This document shows, piece after piece, positions 48,495 through 56,149 of a stretch of 64,000 nucleotides of DNA. The DNA is from a virus. A model generated the notes under the pieces. It was not told where the DNA came from. It saw only the letters and a program-made list of their open reading frames with translations, and searched no databases. How positions within the stretch are numbered: the stretch's first letter is position 1; each line of letters opens with the position of its first letter. The position numbers were made by a program, and so were the translations under genes. The DNA lies in IMG/VR virus record IMGVR_UViG_3300033146_005641, positions 1 through 64,000 of that record; one strand, written 5' to 3'.

Positions 48495-49007
48495 TTACTC
48501 TTTAATTATCGTTAGGATTTCTACTTCATCATCTTTATTAAGAGGACTTAATAACGTTACCGATGTACCTGTATTAGTGATAATTTGAGATTTTTTAATT
48601 TTCCTACCGTTTACATAAACCTCTACTAAATCTTCAGAATAATTACAAGCAAAAACATTCTGATTTTTAGAAGCTATATATTCATAGTTTTCACGTTTTT
48701 CGCTTACAGGTGATATATTATTTGATATTTGTGTGAGAAATTTTCTATCTTTAGGTTGATTTATCTGAGAAATATATAAACCATTTTCTTTAGGAGTGGA
48801 TTTATAGATAGAAACTAAAGAACCCTCATAAATCGTAGGATTATCTTGCTCTTCAAATTTTTCTAATGTAGTAAATTTATTAATAATAACCTCTTTATCT
48901 TCGAATATATCATCAATAAATTTTCTTAACGTTTCTGCCGTAATATTACCTACAGTATTATCGGCAAAAAGACGTAAGAGAATATCTTTTTTATTATTGT
49001 TAGTCAT
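48495..49007 (-). CDS. Tail protein with MTNNNxKD-type N-terminal domain
   Basis: 170 residues. The first ~85 residues (MTNNNKKDILLRLFADNTVG, ITAETLRKFIDDIF, DKEVIINKF) are paralogous to those of 53344-54204. The C-terminal part (VYVNGRKIKKSQIITNTGTS) is a fibre-type beta-sandwich, like the end of the long fibre. A short two-module fibre protein. Confidence 0.65.
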   Translation of the reverse strand: MTNNNKKDILLRLFADNTVGNITAETLRKFIDDIFEDKEVIINKFTTLEKFEEQDNPTIYEGSLVSIYKSTPKENGLYISQINQPKDRKFLTQISNNISPVSEKRENYEYIASKNQNVFACNYSEDLVEVYVNGRKIKKSQIITNTGTSVTLLSPLNKDDEVEILTIIKE

Positions 49008-49032
49008 GTTTATTAGACCTCTACTTTTTTAA

Positions 49033-49040
49033 TATTTATA
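49033..49040 (-). promoter_or_regulatory. Late promoter (TATAAATA)
   Basis: Minus-strand TATAAATA 26 bases upstream of 49007, set within an inverted repeat CTACTTTT/AAAAGTAG. Confidence 0.7.
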
Positions 49041-49056
49041 AAAAGTAGAGTCCTGG

Positions 49057-49560
49057 TTATTGTGTTGGTGTTATAGGAAGTATAGGAAGTTCATTAACGA
49101 GATCTGTCTTAGTAGAAGGGAAAGTTCTTATGCCTGCTTGTATATCACTAAAAGCCTGAATAGTATACGTCCAACATTCGGTACACCATCGAGCAATATC
49201 GGTACACTCCGCCTGAAAAGGATTAGAGAATCCGGTATAGCTCCTAACGGACTTTATATCATCATATCCAAAAGATAGAGATGTTTCGTCTAAATATTCT
49301 TGAATCCACTTCTTCATTTCTTCTACTTTATTAGAAAAAATTAGAGCATCTTTATCTTCTTTCGTTAAATCAAAATACGATTCAGCTAAATCAAATATTT
49401 TCTCTTCACTAACGTCACTAGAACATGTTATAACTAAATATCCGTTATTTATAGCCATATCATAAATTAAATCTATATTTTTAAAGAAAACAGTATATTT
49501 TAATTCCAATAAATCAAAGCCGTTATCATATATTTTTATATTTTTTGTTTGTAAAATCAT
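49057..49560 (-). CDS. Hypothetical tail-fibre-associated protein
   Basis: 167 residues. The N-terminal part is alpha/beta; the C-terminal part (FSNPFQAECTDIARWCTECW...IRTFPSTKTDLVNELPILP) resembles the end of phage tail-fibre assembly or attachment proteins, in which a helix and a 'fPs..eLi.eLP' segment close the chain. A chaperone or a small virion protein. Confidence 0.5.
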   Translation of the reverse strand: MILQTKNIKIYDNGFDLLELKYTVFFKNIDLIYDMAINNGYLVITCSSDVSEEKIFDLAESYFDLTKEDKDALIFSNKVEEMKKWIQEYLDETSLSFGYDDIKSVRSYTGFSNPFQAECTDIARWCTECWTYTIQAFSDIQAGIRTFPSTKTDLVNELPILPITPTQ

Positions 49561-49569
49561 TTAAACTTC

Positions 49570-50466
49570 CTATATACTAGTTAAGGTGAGTTTATCTATA
49601 CATAAATCTCCCTGATATCCTGTAGCTCCTACGTATTCAAATCTTATAGCCTCTATCTTTTTTCCTGTGGTATCTATGTTAACGTATTTCCATTCTTCAC
49701 CCTGACTATCAGAGACAATAAAAATCTGCTGCCATGCTCCTTGAATATTTCCTAGGATCTTAAATTGACCCGAATTAGATCCTGATAAATAATAATATAG
49801 TTCAATAGTAGTCAATTCAGCAAAATCTTCAGTTTCTAACAAAAAGTCTGTAGTGTTAGCTCCGCTAGATACTTCAGCATATATAAAATTAGTACCACTG
49901 TATGCGCTTGGAGCTCCCGTGTTAGATGATGGTGTTTTATTATTAATATTCCATAATCCTGGAGTGGTAGAACCAATACTATTCGAAATCGTTGTACTAG
50001 TAAGATATCCAGCGTCAAAATCACTTAAATCATCAAACTCGTAAATTTTAACTCCTGGTAAACCTAATCCTTTACCGATATAATTTAATCTCGTGCCTTT
50101 GAATGTTAGCCATGCTCCTGTTAACTCACTCCAATATCCTGGTTCTCCTAGATCGGTAATATATACTATCTCACCAGGATACGCAGCAACAGCATCTTGA
50201 GCATCTGTAGATAATAATCTTCTCATACCATTTTCTGGTGAAATTTTTCCTGCTAGTATTAAGAAAGAATCTGTAGTAGGAATCTCATTTCCGTAATTAT
50301 CTACTAGTACTATATTACCTGAAGCTAAATTATCAGACAAATCTATAGAATACCTATACTGAACCTCGATATCTTCATCAAAAGATAAATCAGAATTAGC
50401 TAGAACAGTTATTCCTCCCAAATCACCTAATTCTATATCTTCAGAGGTTTTATTTCTTAATAACAT
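49570..50466 (-). CDS. Tail tip protein with carbohydrate-binding-like C-terminal domain
   Basis: 298 residues. N-terminal module (LLRNKTSEDIELGDLGGITV) is shared with 50468-51118. C-terminal ~170 residues (VKIYEFDDLSDFDAGYLTST ... WKYVNIDTTGKKIEAIRFEY) form a beta-sandwich with the look of MAM/CBM-type sugar-binding domains. Likely receptor binding. Confidence 0.6.
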   Translation of the reverse strand: MLLRNKTSEDIELGDLGGITVLANSDLSFDEDIEVQYRYSIDLSDNLASGNIVLVDNYGNEIPTTDSFLILAGKISPENGMRRLLSTDAQDAVAAYPGEIVYITDLGEPGYWSELTGAWLTFKGTRLNYIGKGLGLPGVKIYEFDDLSDFDAGYLTSTTISNSIGSTTPGLWNINNKTPSSNTGAPSAYSGTNFIYAEVSSGANTTDFLLETEDFAELTTIELYYYLSGSNSGQFKILGNIQGAWQQIFIVSDSQGEEWKYVNIDTTGKKIEAIRFEYVGATGYQGDLCIDKLTLTSI

Positions 50467-50467
50467 A

Positions 50468-51118
50468 TTATAGTCTCCATCTTATTCTCAGCTCTATTAT
50501 AGTGTCTTGTATAGTATGACCACTATTACACTTTAATCTTAATTTTTGCCCTGCATCTACATCTATATTTATGGTATTATCTATCTGTCGATCTTCAGTA
50601 CTAGTACCTGCAAAGGAAAATAGGGTTCCGTTGTTGTTATCATCTATATATAAATCTATAGGTTTAGCAGAAGAGTCTACTTTTGAAGATTGAGCCATAA
50701 CACCGACAATAGTACAATTCATAGAAGCTACCCATCCGGATAACCTATCTACCGCTCTAGACAATCCTATCCACTCTTTTGAACTTAGTTTATTCTCAGA
50801 CCATAGTACGTTTTGAGTCTCTACAGATAAAAATTTATTTCTATCTATGTCTCTAAAAAAATATATAGTTTGTCCGTCTATATTTCTAGATATTTGATGT
50901 ATACCTACATTTTGTAGAGCATTTAGTGTATCTATAGTCTCTCCAAAATCTCCTATAATGCTTAAGTCACCTAAACTTATTAAATTTTTTAATTCGTTGT
51001 TATGTCTCCAAACATTACTTATTCTATGATTAATTAAATAGTCAGAAGAAGCAGGAATTGTGATTCCTTTTAAACTAATAATATGTATATCTGATGCAGT
51101 GTTATTTCTAATTACCAT
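50468..51118 (-). CDS. Tail tip protein, modular
   Basis: 216 residues. N-terminal module (VIRNNTASDIHIISLKGITI) is shared with 49570-50466. The C-terminal module (INIDVDAGQKLRLKC...IIELRIRWRL) is shared with 51123-51860. It thus joins two modules that occur in different combinations next door. Confidence 0.6.
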   Translation of the reverse strand: MVIRNNTASDIHIISLKGITIPASSDYLINHRISNVWRHNNELKNLISLGDLSIIGDFGETIDTLNALQNVGIHQISRNIDGQTIYFFRDIDRNKFLSVETQNVLWSENKLSSKEWIGLSRAVDRLSGWVASMNCTIVGVMAQSSKVDSSAKPIDLYIDDNNNGTLFSFAGTSTEDRQIDNTINIDVDAGQKLRLKCNSGHTIQDTIIELRIRWRL

Positions 51119-51122
51119 TTAT

Positions 51123-51860
51123 TTAAATCCTATATCTTAATCTTATTTCTATCATAGTATTATCTATAGATGCTAAGAAACCACTAAAATCACCAGACTT
51201 GATTCTTAGTTTATCACCCTGATTAATATTTATATTTAAATTATTAACTATAATAGTTTCTTCGCCACTATTTCCTACTAGTGTATTATTATATACTGAA
51301 GTTCCTCCAACAAACAAATTAAAAGGAACAGCGTGTCCATTAGCGTCTATCGTATATATTGTGATACCTATAATTGTAGCATTATAGGGTACGATATAAC
51401 CAAAATTACCATTAGAACCATTTCCAAAAGATATCCACTGATTCTTACTTACCGAAGAATCTGTAAAAATGATATGATTTATGTTTGTACTTAATTCTTT
51501 ATTCCTAGTGTCATTAAATACCGTAAAGTTTTCAGTATTAATAATTTTTATATTTACATTTTGAGAGATCCAGCTTCGAACACCTGAAGCGGATGATGAT
51601 AGAATTAATCCGTCGGTAGAAGGATTATTTAGGTAGTTTTCTTTACCGTTTAATGCGGTTTGTAAATCTGATTGATTAGAGAGAATACCATTAATATTAC
51701 CCCATACCGCGTTTTCATCTTTTCCTGAAAAAGAAATTAGGTTTCCGGAGCTATTTGCAGAATATATTATCTTATCTGATAGATTCCATGCTAATTCTCT
51801 TTCGCCTAATCCTGTAGGTACTGCTCCAGATGTTTCAGAGCCTTTAAATTTTATTGCCAT
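51123..51860 (-). CDS. Tail fibre/tip protein, modular
   Basis: 245 residues. N-terminal attachment domain (AIKFKGSETSGAVPTGLGER) of the type also on 52271-53311. C-terminal beta module (LNININQGDKLRIKS...MIEIRLRYRI) shared with 50468-51118. The linker contains SNQSDLQTALNGKE, common in fibre proteins. Confidence 0.6.
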   Translation of the reverse strand: MAIKFKGSETSGAVPTGLGERELAWNLSDKIIYSANSSGNLISFSGKDENAVWGNINGILSNQSDLQTALNGKENYLNNPSTDGLILSSSASGVRSWISQNVNIKIINTENFTVFNDTRNKELSTNINHIIFTDSSVSKNQWISFGNGSNGNFGYIVPYNATIIGITIYTIDANGHAVPFNLFVGGTSVYNNTLVGNSGEETIIVNNLNININQGDKLRIKSGDFSGFLASIDNTMIEIRLRYRI

Positions 51861-51910
51861 ATTTTACCTTATGCTTTCGCTATACACTAAAGTGTTTCGG
51901 TTAATTTTAG

Positions 51911-52240
51911 TTATTTATTATATTTTAATTTGTGATATATTCTCACACCATAATAAAATATTGTAATAATTGTTTTATTGATTCTAATTTCCCGCATAAT
52001 ATCTTTGAAATATTGATCTGCTTTTTGATACTCTTTCATATCAGTTAAATAGTCGTGTATTATTACGGCAGGCATATAATCACTCTTATTAGGAGGAAAT
52101 ATGCTCCAGAATATTCTAGGTATATTAGCGCCGTTAGTCATATATCCCTTAGGTACTATTATATCTTTATATTTTATGTCTTTTAGAATTTTATATCTGT
52201 TATTTCTGAGAGGTTGTATTTGTATATCTGTATATTTCAT
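51911..52240 (-). CDS. DUF1353 family protein
   Basis: 109 residues. GYMTNGANIPRIFWSIFPPN and VIIHDYLTD match DUF1353, a phage family in which 'TdGaSiPr.fW' and 'HD' are conserved. Exact role unknown; often near tail genes. It lies within the fibre array. Confidence 0.75.
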   Translation of the reverse strand: MKYTDIQIQPLRNNRYKILKDIKYKDIIVPKGYMTNGANIPRIFWSIFPPNKSDYMPAVIIHDYLTDMKEYQKADQYFKDIMREIRINKTIITIFYYGVRIYHKLKYNK

Positions 52241-52270
52241 TTTACTCTCCTCTTAGTGACCTACCCGTCA

Positions 52271-53311
52271 CTAGGTGTATAAACCGTAGTCTACATCGAT
52301 AGGCATAAATGATGCGTTAAGTTTATTAACAGACCATGTTTTAGTAGTATTTGCAGCAGTAGCAGTATCATCTACTTCTGTAGCTCCTGTTACTAAAGAT
52401 TCGATTTGTTGACTAGAATATGTAGTTGTAGATGAAATATTAGCATCGTCTATTTTAGCAAACCCCATAGTATTTACATACGTATCAACCCTATTATCTG
52501 TATAATATAAACTAGTAGAACCTTCAACAATATCGTCTGTCGTTAAAACTACTACGCCTTTTTTACCATTAACGCTTTGTACCTCATTACTATTAATAGA
52601 TCTTTCCCATACAGCCGAAACACCATCATAAATTACTGCGTCACCAACGTTAAAAGTTATAGAACCCGAACCTAGGTCTTGAGTTCCTGCTACAGATACG
52701 ATATAATAATCGCCGTTATTACCTGTACCGTCCGCGATAGTCGGTGTATTAGTACTAGCATCCCAATGACCCTTATACTTAACACCCGATGTTACTAGAG
52801 CTTCTATTTTTTGACTAGAATATAGTGTTGTAGAAGAAGACGTAGTATCGTCGATTAGTGTACCTGTTACATATGTATCAACTCTAGCATCCGTATAATA
52901 TAAATTAGTAGAGCCTTCTGTTAAGTCATCTGTAGTCGCTGCAGCTAATTTATTATCAAACATCGACTCACCGCGAGCTACGGTCCAATATAAATTAACC
53001 CCTTCTGTTAGATTAGACGTTGTTTTAGTACTAAAAGAGGTATCGAATCTAGTTTCTGTATAATAAAAATTAGTAGAGCCTTCACTAATATCGTCAGTAG
53101 ATAAAGTTACATTTCCGTTAGTGTCAGGTCCGATAGTATTAACTGACAGTACTGTACCGGCACCACCACCCGCAATTTCAATAACGTTTGTACCATCGCT
53201 TGAAGTATATATTTTTTTATCAAACGTATTTAACGCGATCTCACCTGCTAATAATGAACCGGACGCCGGAGCACCCGATGCGGAAGTTTTCCTTTTAAAC
53301 TGAATAGCCAT
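52271..53311 (-). CDS. Tail fibre protein with repeated shaft motifs
   Basis: 346 residues. N-terminal attachment domain (AIQFKRKTSASGAPASGSLL), then a Gly-rich hinge (GGGAG). Four copies of a shaft repeat follow (TDD...EGSTNFYYTETRFD and variants), and a CBM-like segment YKGHWDASTNTP...GDYYIVSVAG. A late promoter lies upstream. Confidence 0.7.
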   Translation of the reverse strand: MAIQFKRKTSASGAPASGSLLAGEIALNTFDKKIYTSSDGTNVIEIAGGGAGTVLSVNTIGPDTNGNVTLSTDDISEGSTNFYYTETRFDTSFSTKTTSNLTEGVNLYWTVARGESMFDNKLAAATTDDLTEGSTNLYYTDARVDTYVTGTLIDDTTSSSTTLYSSQKIEALVTSGVKYKGHWDASTNTPTIADGTGNNGDYYIVSVAGTQDLGSGSITFNVGDAVIYDGVSAVWERSINSNEVQSVNGKKGVVVLTTDDIVEGSTSLYYTDNRVDTYVNTMGFAKIDDANISSTTTYSSQQIESLVTGATEVDDTATAANTTKTWSVNKLNASFMPIDVDYGLYT

Positions 53312-53331
53312 TCTAGTTTTCCTTTTTTATT

Positions 53332-53339
53332 TATTTATA
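53332..53339 (-). promoter_or_regulatory. Late promoter (TATAAATA)
   Basis: Minus-strand TATAAATA 21 bases upstream of the fibre start at 53311. Confidence 0.75.
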
Positions 53340-53343
53340 AAGA

Positions 53344-54204
53344 TTATAGATATTCGCCGTAGTCTGCGGTACTAGTCCATGATTTATATTTTCTCCAGTA
53401 TACGTTTCCATCGTCAGGAACATCGGGTAGAAGCACGTTTTCCCAAAATGAAGGAGAGGTATCTGGCTGATTACCTGTATTAGTTTGAAGTGCTTTCCAC
53501 ATAAATCCATTAAAAGATACCAGAGAGTTAGCATTATACATTATACCTGAGGCCCACTCTATAGCTCCAGGTATAGTCGGTTGCCAAAGCTTAGTTCCAT
53601 TGGTATCTAGTGTTAATATATATCCTGCAGAACCGGAAGGTAATTTATCTTCTTTTGTATCATTTAGTAGTTTACCCATACTAGCTGACAGTGCATCTGA
53701 ATCTGAGGACGAGTCTAAACTGTTTATCACACTTATGTTACCCGAACTTACGAGAATCCAGTAAGAACCGTCAAATGCTCCGGCAGGAATAGGAGTATTT
53801 TGAATACATATATATGCGTTATTTTGGTTTGAGGCGATATCTCCTACAAGATAATATTTTAGTTCATCGTATGGTAAACCTCCTCTTTCAAATCCTCCAC
53901 TAAACGCCCCTGTTATTCTAGATACTTGTATTAAATCTGTTGGCAATACGGGTTGATTAACTTTAGATAGATATATTCCTACATTGTTAACATCATCATC
54001 GTTATATATAACTAGAAGAGATCCTTCGTATATATTAGAATTATTAGCCGCCAGATCTGAGAGTTGTTTTATTTTTATAATAACAACCTCTTTATCATTA
54101 AAAATAGCCTCTACATATGTTCTCATGTCTGATGCAGTAATTTCAAAATTGTTATTATCTGGAAATAGTGCTAGTATTTGATCTTTTAAATTATTATTCG
54201 TCAT
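53344..54204 (-). CDS. Tail protein with chitin-binding-like (CBM5/12) C-terminal domain
   Basis: 286 residues. N-terminal domain MTNNNLKDQILALFPDNNNF is paralogous to that of 48495-49007. The C-terminal part WASGIMYNANSLVSFNGFMW ...NTGNQPDTSPSFWENV has the spaced Trp/Tyr pattern of CBM5/12 sugar-binding modules. Likely a receptor-binding tip. Confidence 0.68.
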   Translation of the reverse strand: MTNNNLKDQILALFPDNNNFEITASDMRTYVEAIFNDKEVVIIKIKQLSDLAANNSNIYEGSLLVIYNDDDVNNVGIYLSKVNQPVLPTDLIQVSRITGAFSGGFERGGLPYDELKYYLVGDIASNQNNAYICIQNTPIPAGAFDGSYWILVSSGNISVINSLDSSSDSDALSASMGKLLNDTKEDKLPSGSAGYILTLDTNGTKLWQPTIPGAIEWASGIMYNANSLVSFNGFMWKALQTNTGNQPDTSPSFWENVLLPDVPDDGNVYWRKYKSWTSTADYGEYL

Positions 54205-54214
54205 TTATCTCTCC

Positions 54215-55156
54215 CTATTGTATCTCGAACCTATATAATAGTTTTTTACTAGAGGATAGATCACTTTGAGGATTTTCTACTAAACCGAATCTATTATATA
54301 AAAACATACTAAAATCACCTGAATCTGGATTAATAATGTCTTGGATCTCATATTGATATGGCGCAAAGATTAGAGAACTATATCCTATTTCTTTAGATTT
54401 TAAACCTACATAACAATAGTCTTTATCATTTGAGCTATTAGAGTTTTCATAGTCATTACTAAAATCATTATTAAATTGATTTCTATTCGGCGAAATAGGG
54501 TTAATATAGAAATCGGTTCTACCATATCTTCCTACAAAATACGTGCTATTATTATCTTTATTATCTAGTACAAAAGAAGCGGTACCTAGAAAAGCCTCAG
54601 CCCATTTAGCAGGAAGGATACAAAAACTATCTAAGGTTTTAAAAGATTTTGAATTCATTTCTATGACACATTCGGCTACTTTCATAGATATTTGAGATGT
54701 AATCCATCCTGTATTGGTAGAATTAATCGCTAAGATAGATTTAGATATAGAGTTATTTCTCAAATAGTCTATTAAATAAAAATTTTCTTGATCATCTGAA
54801 ATACCTCTAAGAATAGAGGCGGCTTTTTTAGAACTATCATCTTTAAACATTCGTATTATATCTTGCCATGCCTCTCTCGTGAATCCTGTAGGTATTTTAA
54901 TATTTTGAGTATATATATCTTTTCTTAAAATTTCAAAATTAGTTGTATCTGGATTTCTAAATGTAGTGAAGAAGCTTCCCCAGGTACTATCTAACGGAAA
55001 TACTTCACATACAGAATACATCAGACTATTATTATATTTTTCATCTATTAAGCGAGATAAAATATCTTGTGTACTAGCAATATCAAAAGAATTTGTACCT
55101 TCCGTAAGGTCGATTCCTGAATTTTTTTTAATTATCTCTAGGCTATTTTCTTCCAA
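54215..55156 (-). CDS. gp23-like capsid-fold protein, second copy
   Basis: 313 residues. N-terminal IIKKNSGIDLTEGTNSFDIA mirrors the arm of the protein at 38374. IEMNSKSFKTLDSFCILPAKWAEAFL corresponds to its core, and IGYSSLIFAPYQYEIQDIINPDSG...MFLYNRFGLVENPQS to its C-terminal part. Either the major capsid or a vertex/decoration relative. Its place among tail genes is unlike T4. Confidence 0.55.
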   Translation of the reverse strand: MEENSLEIIKKNSGIDLTEGTNSFDIASTQDILSRLIDEKYNNSLMYSVCEVFPLDSTWGSFFTTFRNPDTTNFEILRKDIYTQNIKIPTGFTREAWQDIIRMFKDDSSKKAASILRGISDDQENFYLIDYLRNNSISKSILAINSTNTGWITSQISMKVAECVIEMNSKSFKTLDSFCILPAKWAEAFLGTASFVLDNKDNNSTYFVGRYGRTDFYINPISPNRNQFNNDFSNDYENSNSSNDKDYCYVGLKSKEIGYSSLIFAPYQYEIQDIINPDSGDFSMFLYNRFGLVENPQSDLSSSKKLLYRFEIQ

Positions 55157-55173
55157 GTTTTCTCCTTACTAAT

Positions 55174-55181
55174 TATTTATA
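55174..55181 (-). promoter_or_regulatory. Late promoter (TATAAATA)
   Basis: Minus-strand TATAAATA 18 bases upstream of the capsid-fold gene, back to back with an early promoter on the plus strand. Confidence 0.7.
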
Positions 55182-55185
55182 TATT

Positions 55186-55208
55186 TTTAAGTTAAATTAC
55201 TATATAAT
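55186..55208 (+). promoter_or_regulatory. Early-type promoter
   Basis: TTTAAG-N11-TATAAT for the coiled-coil gene at 55231. Confidence 0.7.
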
Positions 55209-55230
55209 ATAATAATAAAAAGGAGTTGTG

Positions 55231-55530
55231 ATGTATAGTATTAGTGAGGAGGAGTGGAATAAAGTTTTAAAAAGATTTAAAAATAAATCTAAAGAGATTG
55301 ATCTTTTAGAGAAAGAAATTTTAGAGTTAAATAAAAAACTAGAAAAACAAGAAGAGGTTAAAAAAGAATTAAAAGAAGAAAAGGAAAAATTAGAGAAAGA
55401 AAATTTTATTCTTCTAAATACTCAAAAAACTCTTTTAGAAAACCTTAACGATTCTTTGCTTTTGTTAGAAACTTATAATATAAAACAATATAAAACAATA
55501 ACTTCTAATAGCTTGGATGAATATGTATAA
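55231..55530 (+). CDS. Coiled-coil protein
   Basis: About 99 residues (start at ATG 55231; an ATG three bases earlier at 55228 is equivalent). Nearly the whole chain is a Lys/Glu-rich heptad coiled coil (LEKEILELNKKLEKQEEVKK). RBS AAGGAG. It is an early gene set inside the late region on the opposite strand. Confidence 0.6.
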   Translation: MYSISEEEWNKVLKRFKNKSKEIDLLEKEILELNKKLEKQEEVKKELKEEKEKLEKENFILLNTQKTLLENLNDSLLLLETYNIKQYKTITSNSLDEYV

Positions 55531-55688
55531 ATTAGAATAGAATGTATTATATTATCTTTTTTAGTAGGTTTATCGATTGAATTAATCGTTTCATCTATAT
55601 TATACTCTATTAGTTTTAATAAGATGTATGAAGACTATCAAAGTAAACTGCTTTGGGCGATGTCGTATCTATAGAAAATTAAGATGAT

Positions 55689-55710
55689 TTTAAGTTTTTT
55701 ATATTATAAT
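55689..55710 (+). promoter_or_regulatory. Early-type promoter
   Basis: TTTAAGTTTT, 10 bases, TATAAT for the gene at 55739. The 150 bases before it hold a hydrophobic frame without a start codon, perhaps a lost membrane peptide. Confidence 0.65.
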
Positions 55711-55738
55711 ATATAATATATAAAATGAAGTATTGAAG

Positions 55739-55954
55739 ATGACTGATACAAAAGAATTAGCAAAGCTAATATGGCTAGAAGATGATCTAGACGCCAAAAA
55801 AGAGCTATCATATAAAATGATTGATAGTTTAGTTGCTAAAAATGAAACCAAAGAAAGGTTTAGAAAAAATATTTCTAATTGTAAATCTAAAAATAAAATA
55901 GATAAGCTGGCCGCAGATATTACATTAGTCGGATATAACCTGAAGGTATTATGA
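55739..55954 (+). CDS. Hypothetical small protein
   Basis: 71 residues from ATG 55739 (MTDTKELAKLIWLEDDLDAK); an upstream TTG would add two residues. All helical. Overlaps a short ORF at 55951. No family. Confidence 0.5.
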   Translation: MTDTKELAKLIWLEDDLDAKKELSYKMIDSLVAKNETKERFRKNISNCKSKNKIDKLAADITLVGYNLKVL

Positions 55955-56043
55955 TAGATGATTTAGATGCTAAAATTTTAGGTATAATTGAGACATTGAT
56001 GATATAGCAATAGATCTTAATTCTAGTGAGAATAATCTAATTT

Positions 56044-56130
56044 ATGATTATAAAAAAATTTAATATACCTATTTTAAAAGAATATAATGATCAGTTACTC
56101 TCTTTAAATAAATTAGAAGAGATATTATAG
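56044..56130 (+). CDS. Very small peptide
   Basis: 28 residues (MIIKKFNIPILKEYNDQLLS...), no clear RBS. Its stop lies in the terminator hairpin. Low confidence. Confidence 0.3.
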   Translation: MIIKKFNIPILKEYNDQLLSLNKLEEIL

Positions 56131-56149
56131 AGACTGAAGTCTCTATAAT
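56124..56149. terminator. Bidirectional terminator
   Basis: ATTATAGAGACT/AGTCTCTATAAT, 12 bp with almost no loop, between the plus-strand small genes and the convergent tail sheath gene. Confidence 0.75.

Noticed and set aside
44145-51860. Diversity-generating retroelement acting on tropism-determinant-like fibres
   Set aside because: Fibre N-termini resemble such proteins, but I see no reverse transcriptase or template/variable repeat pair in the window.
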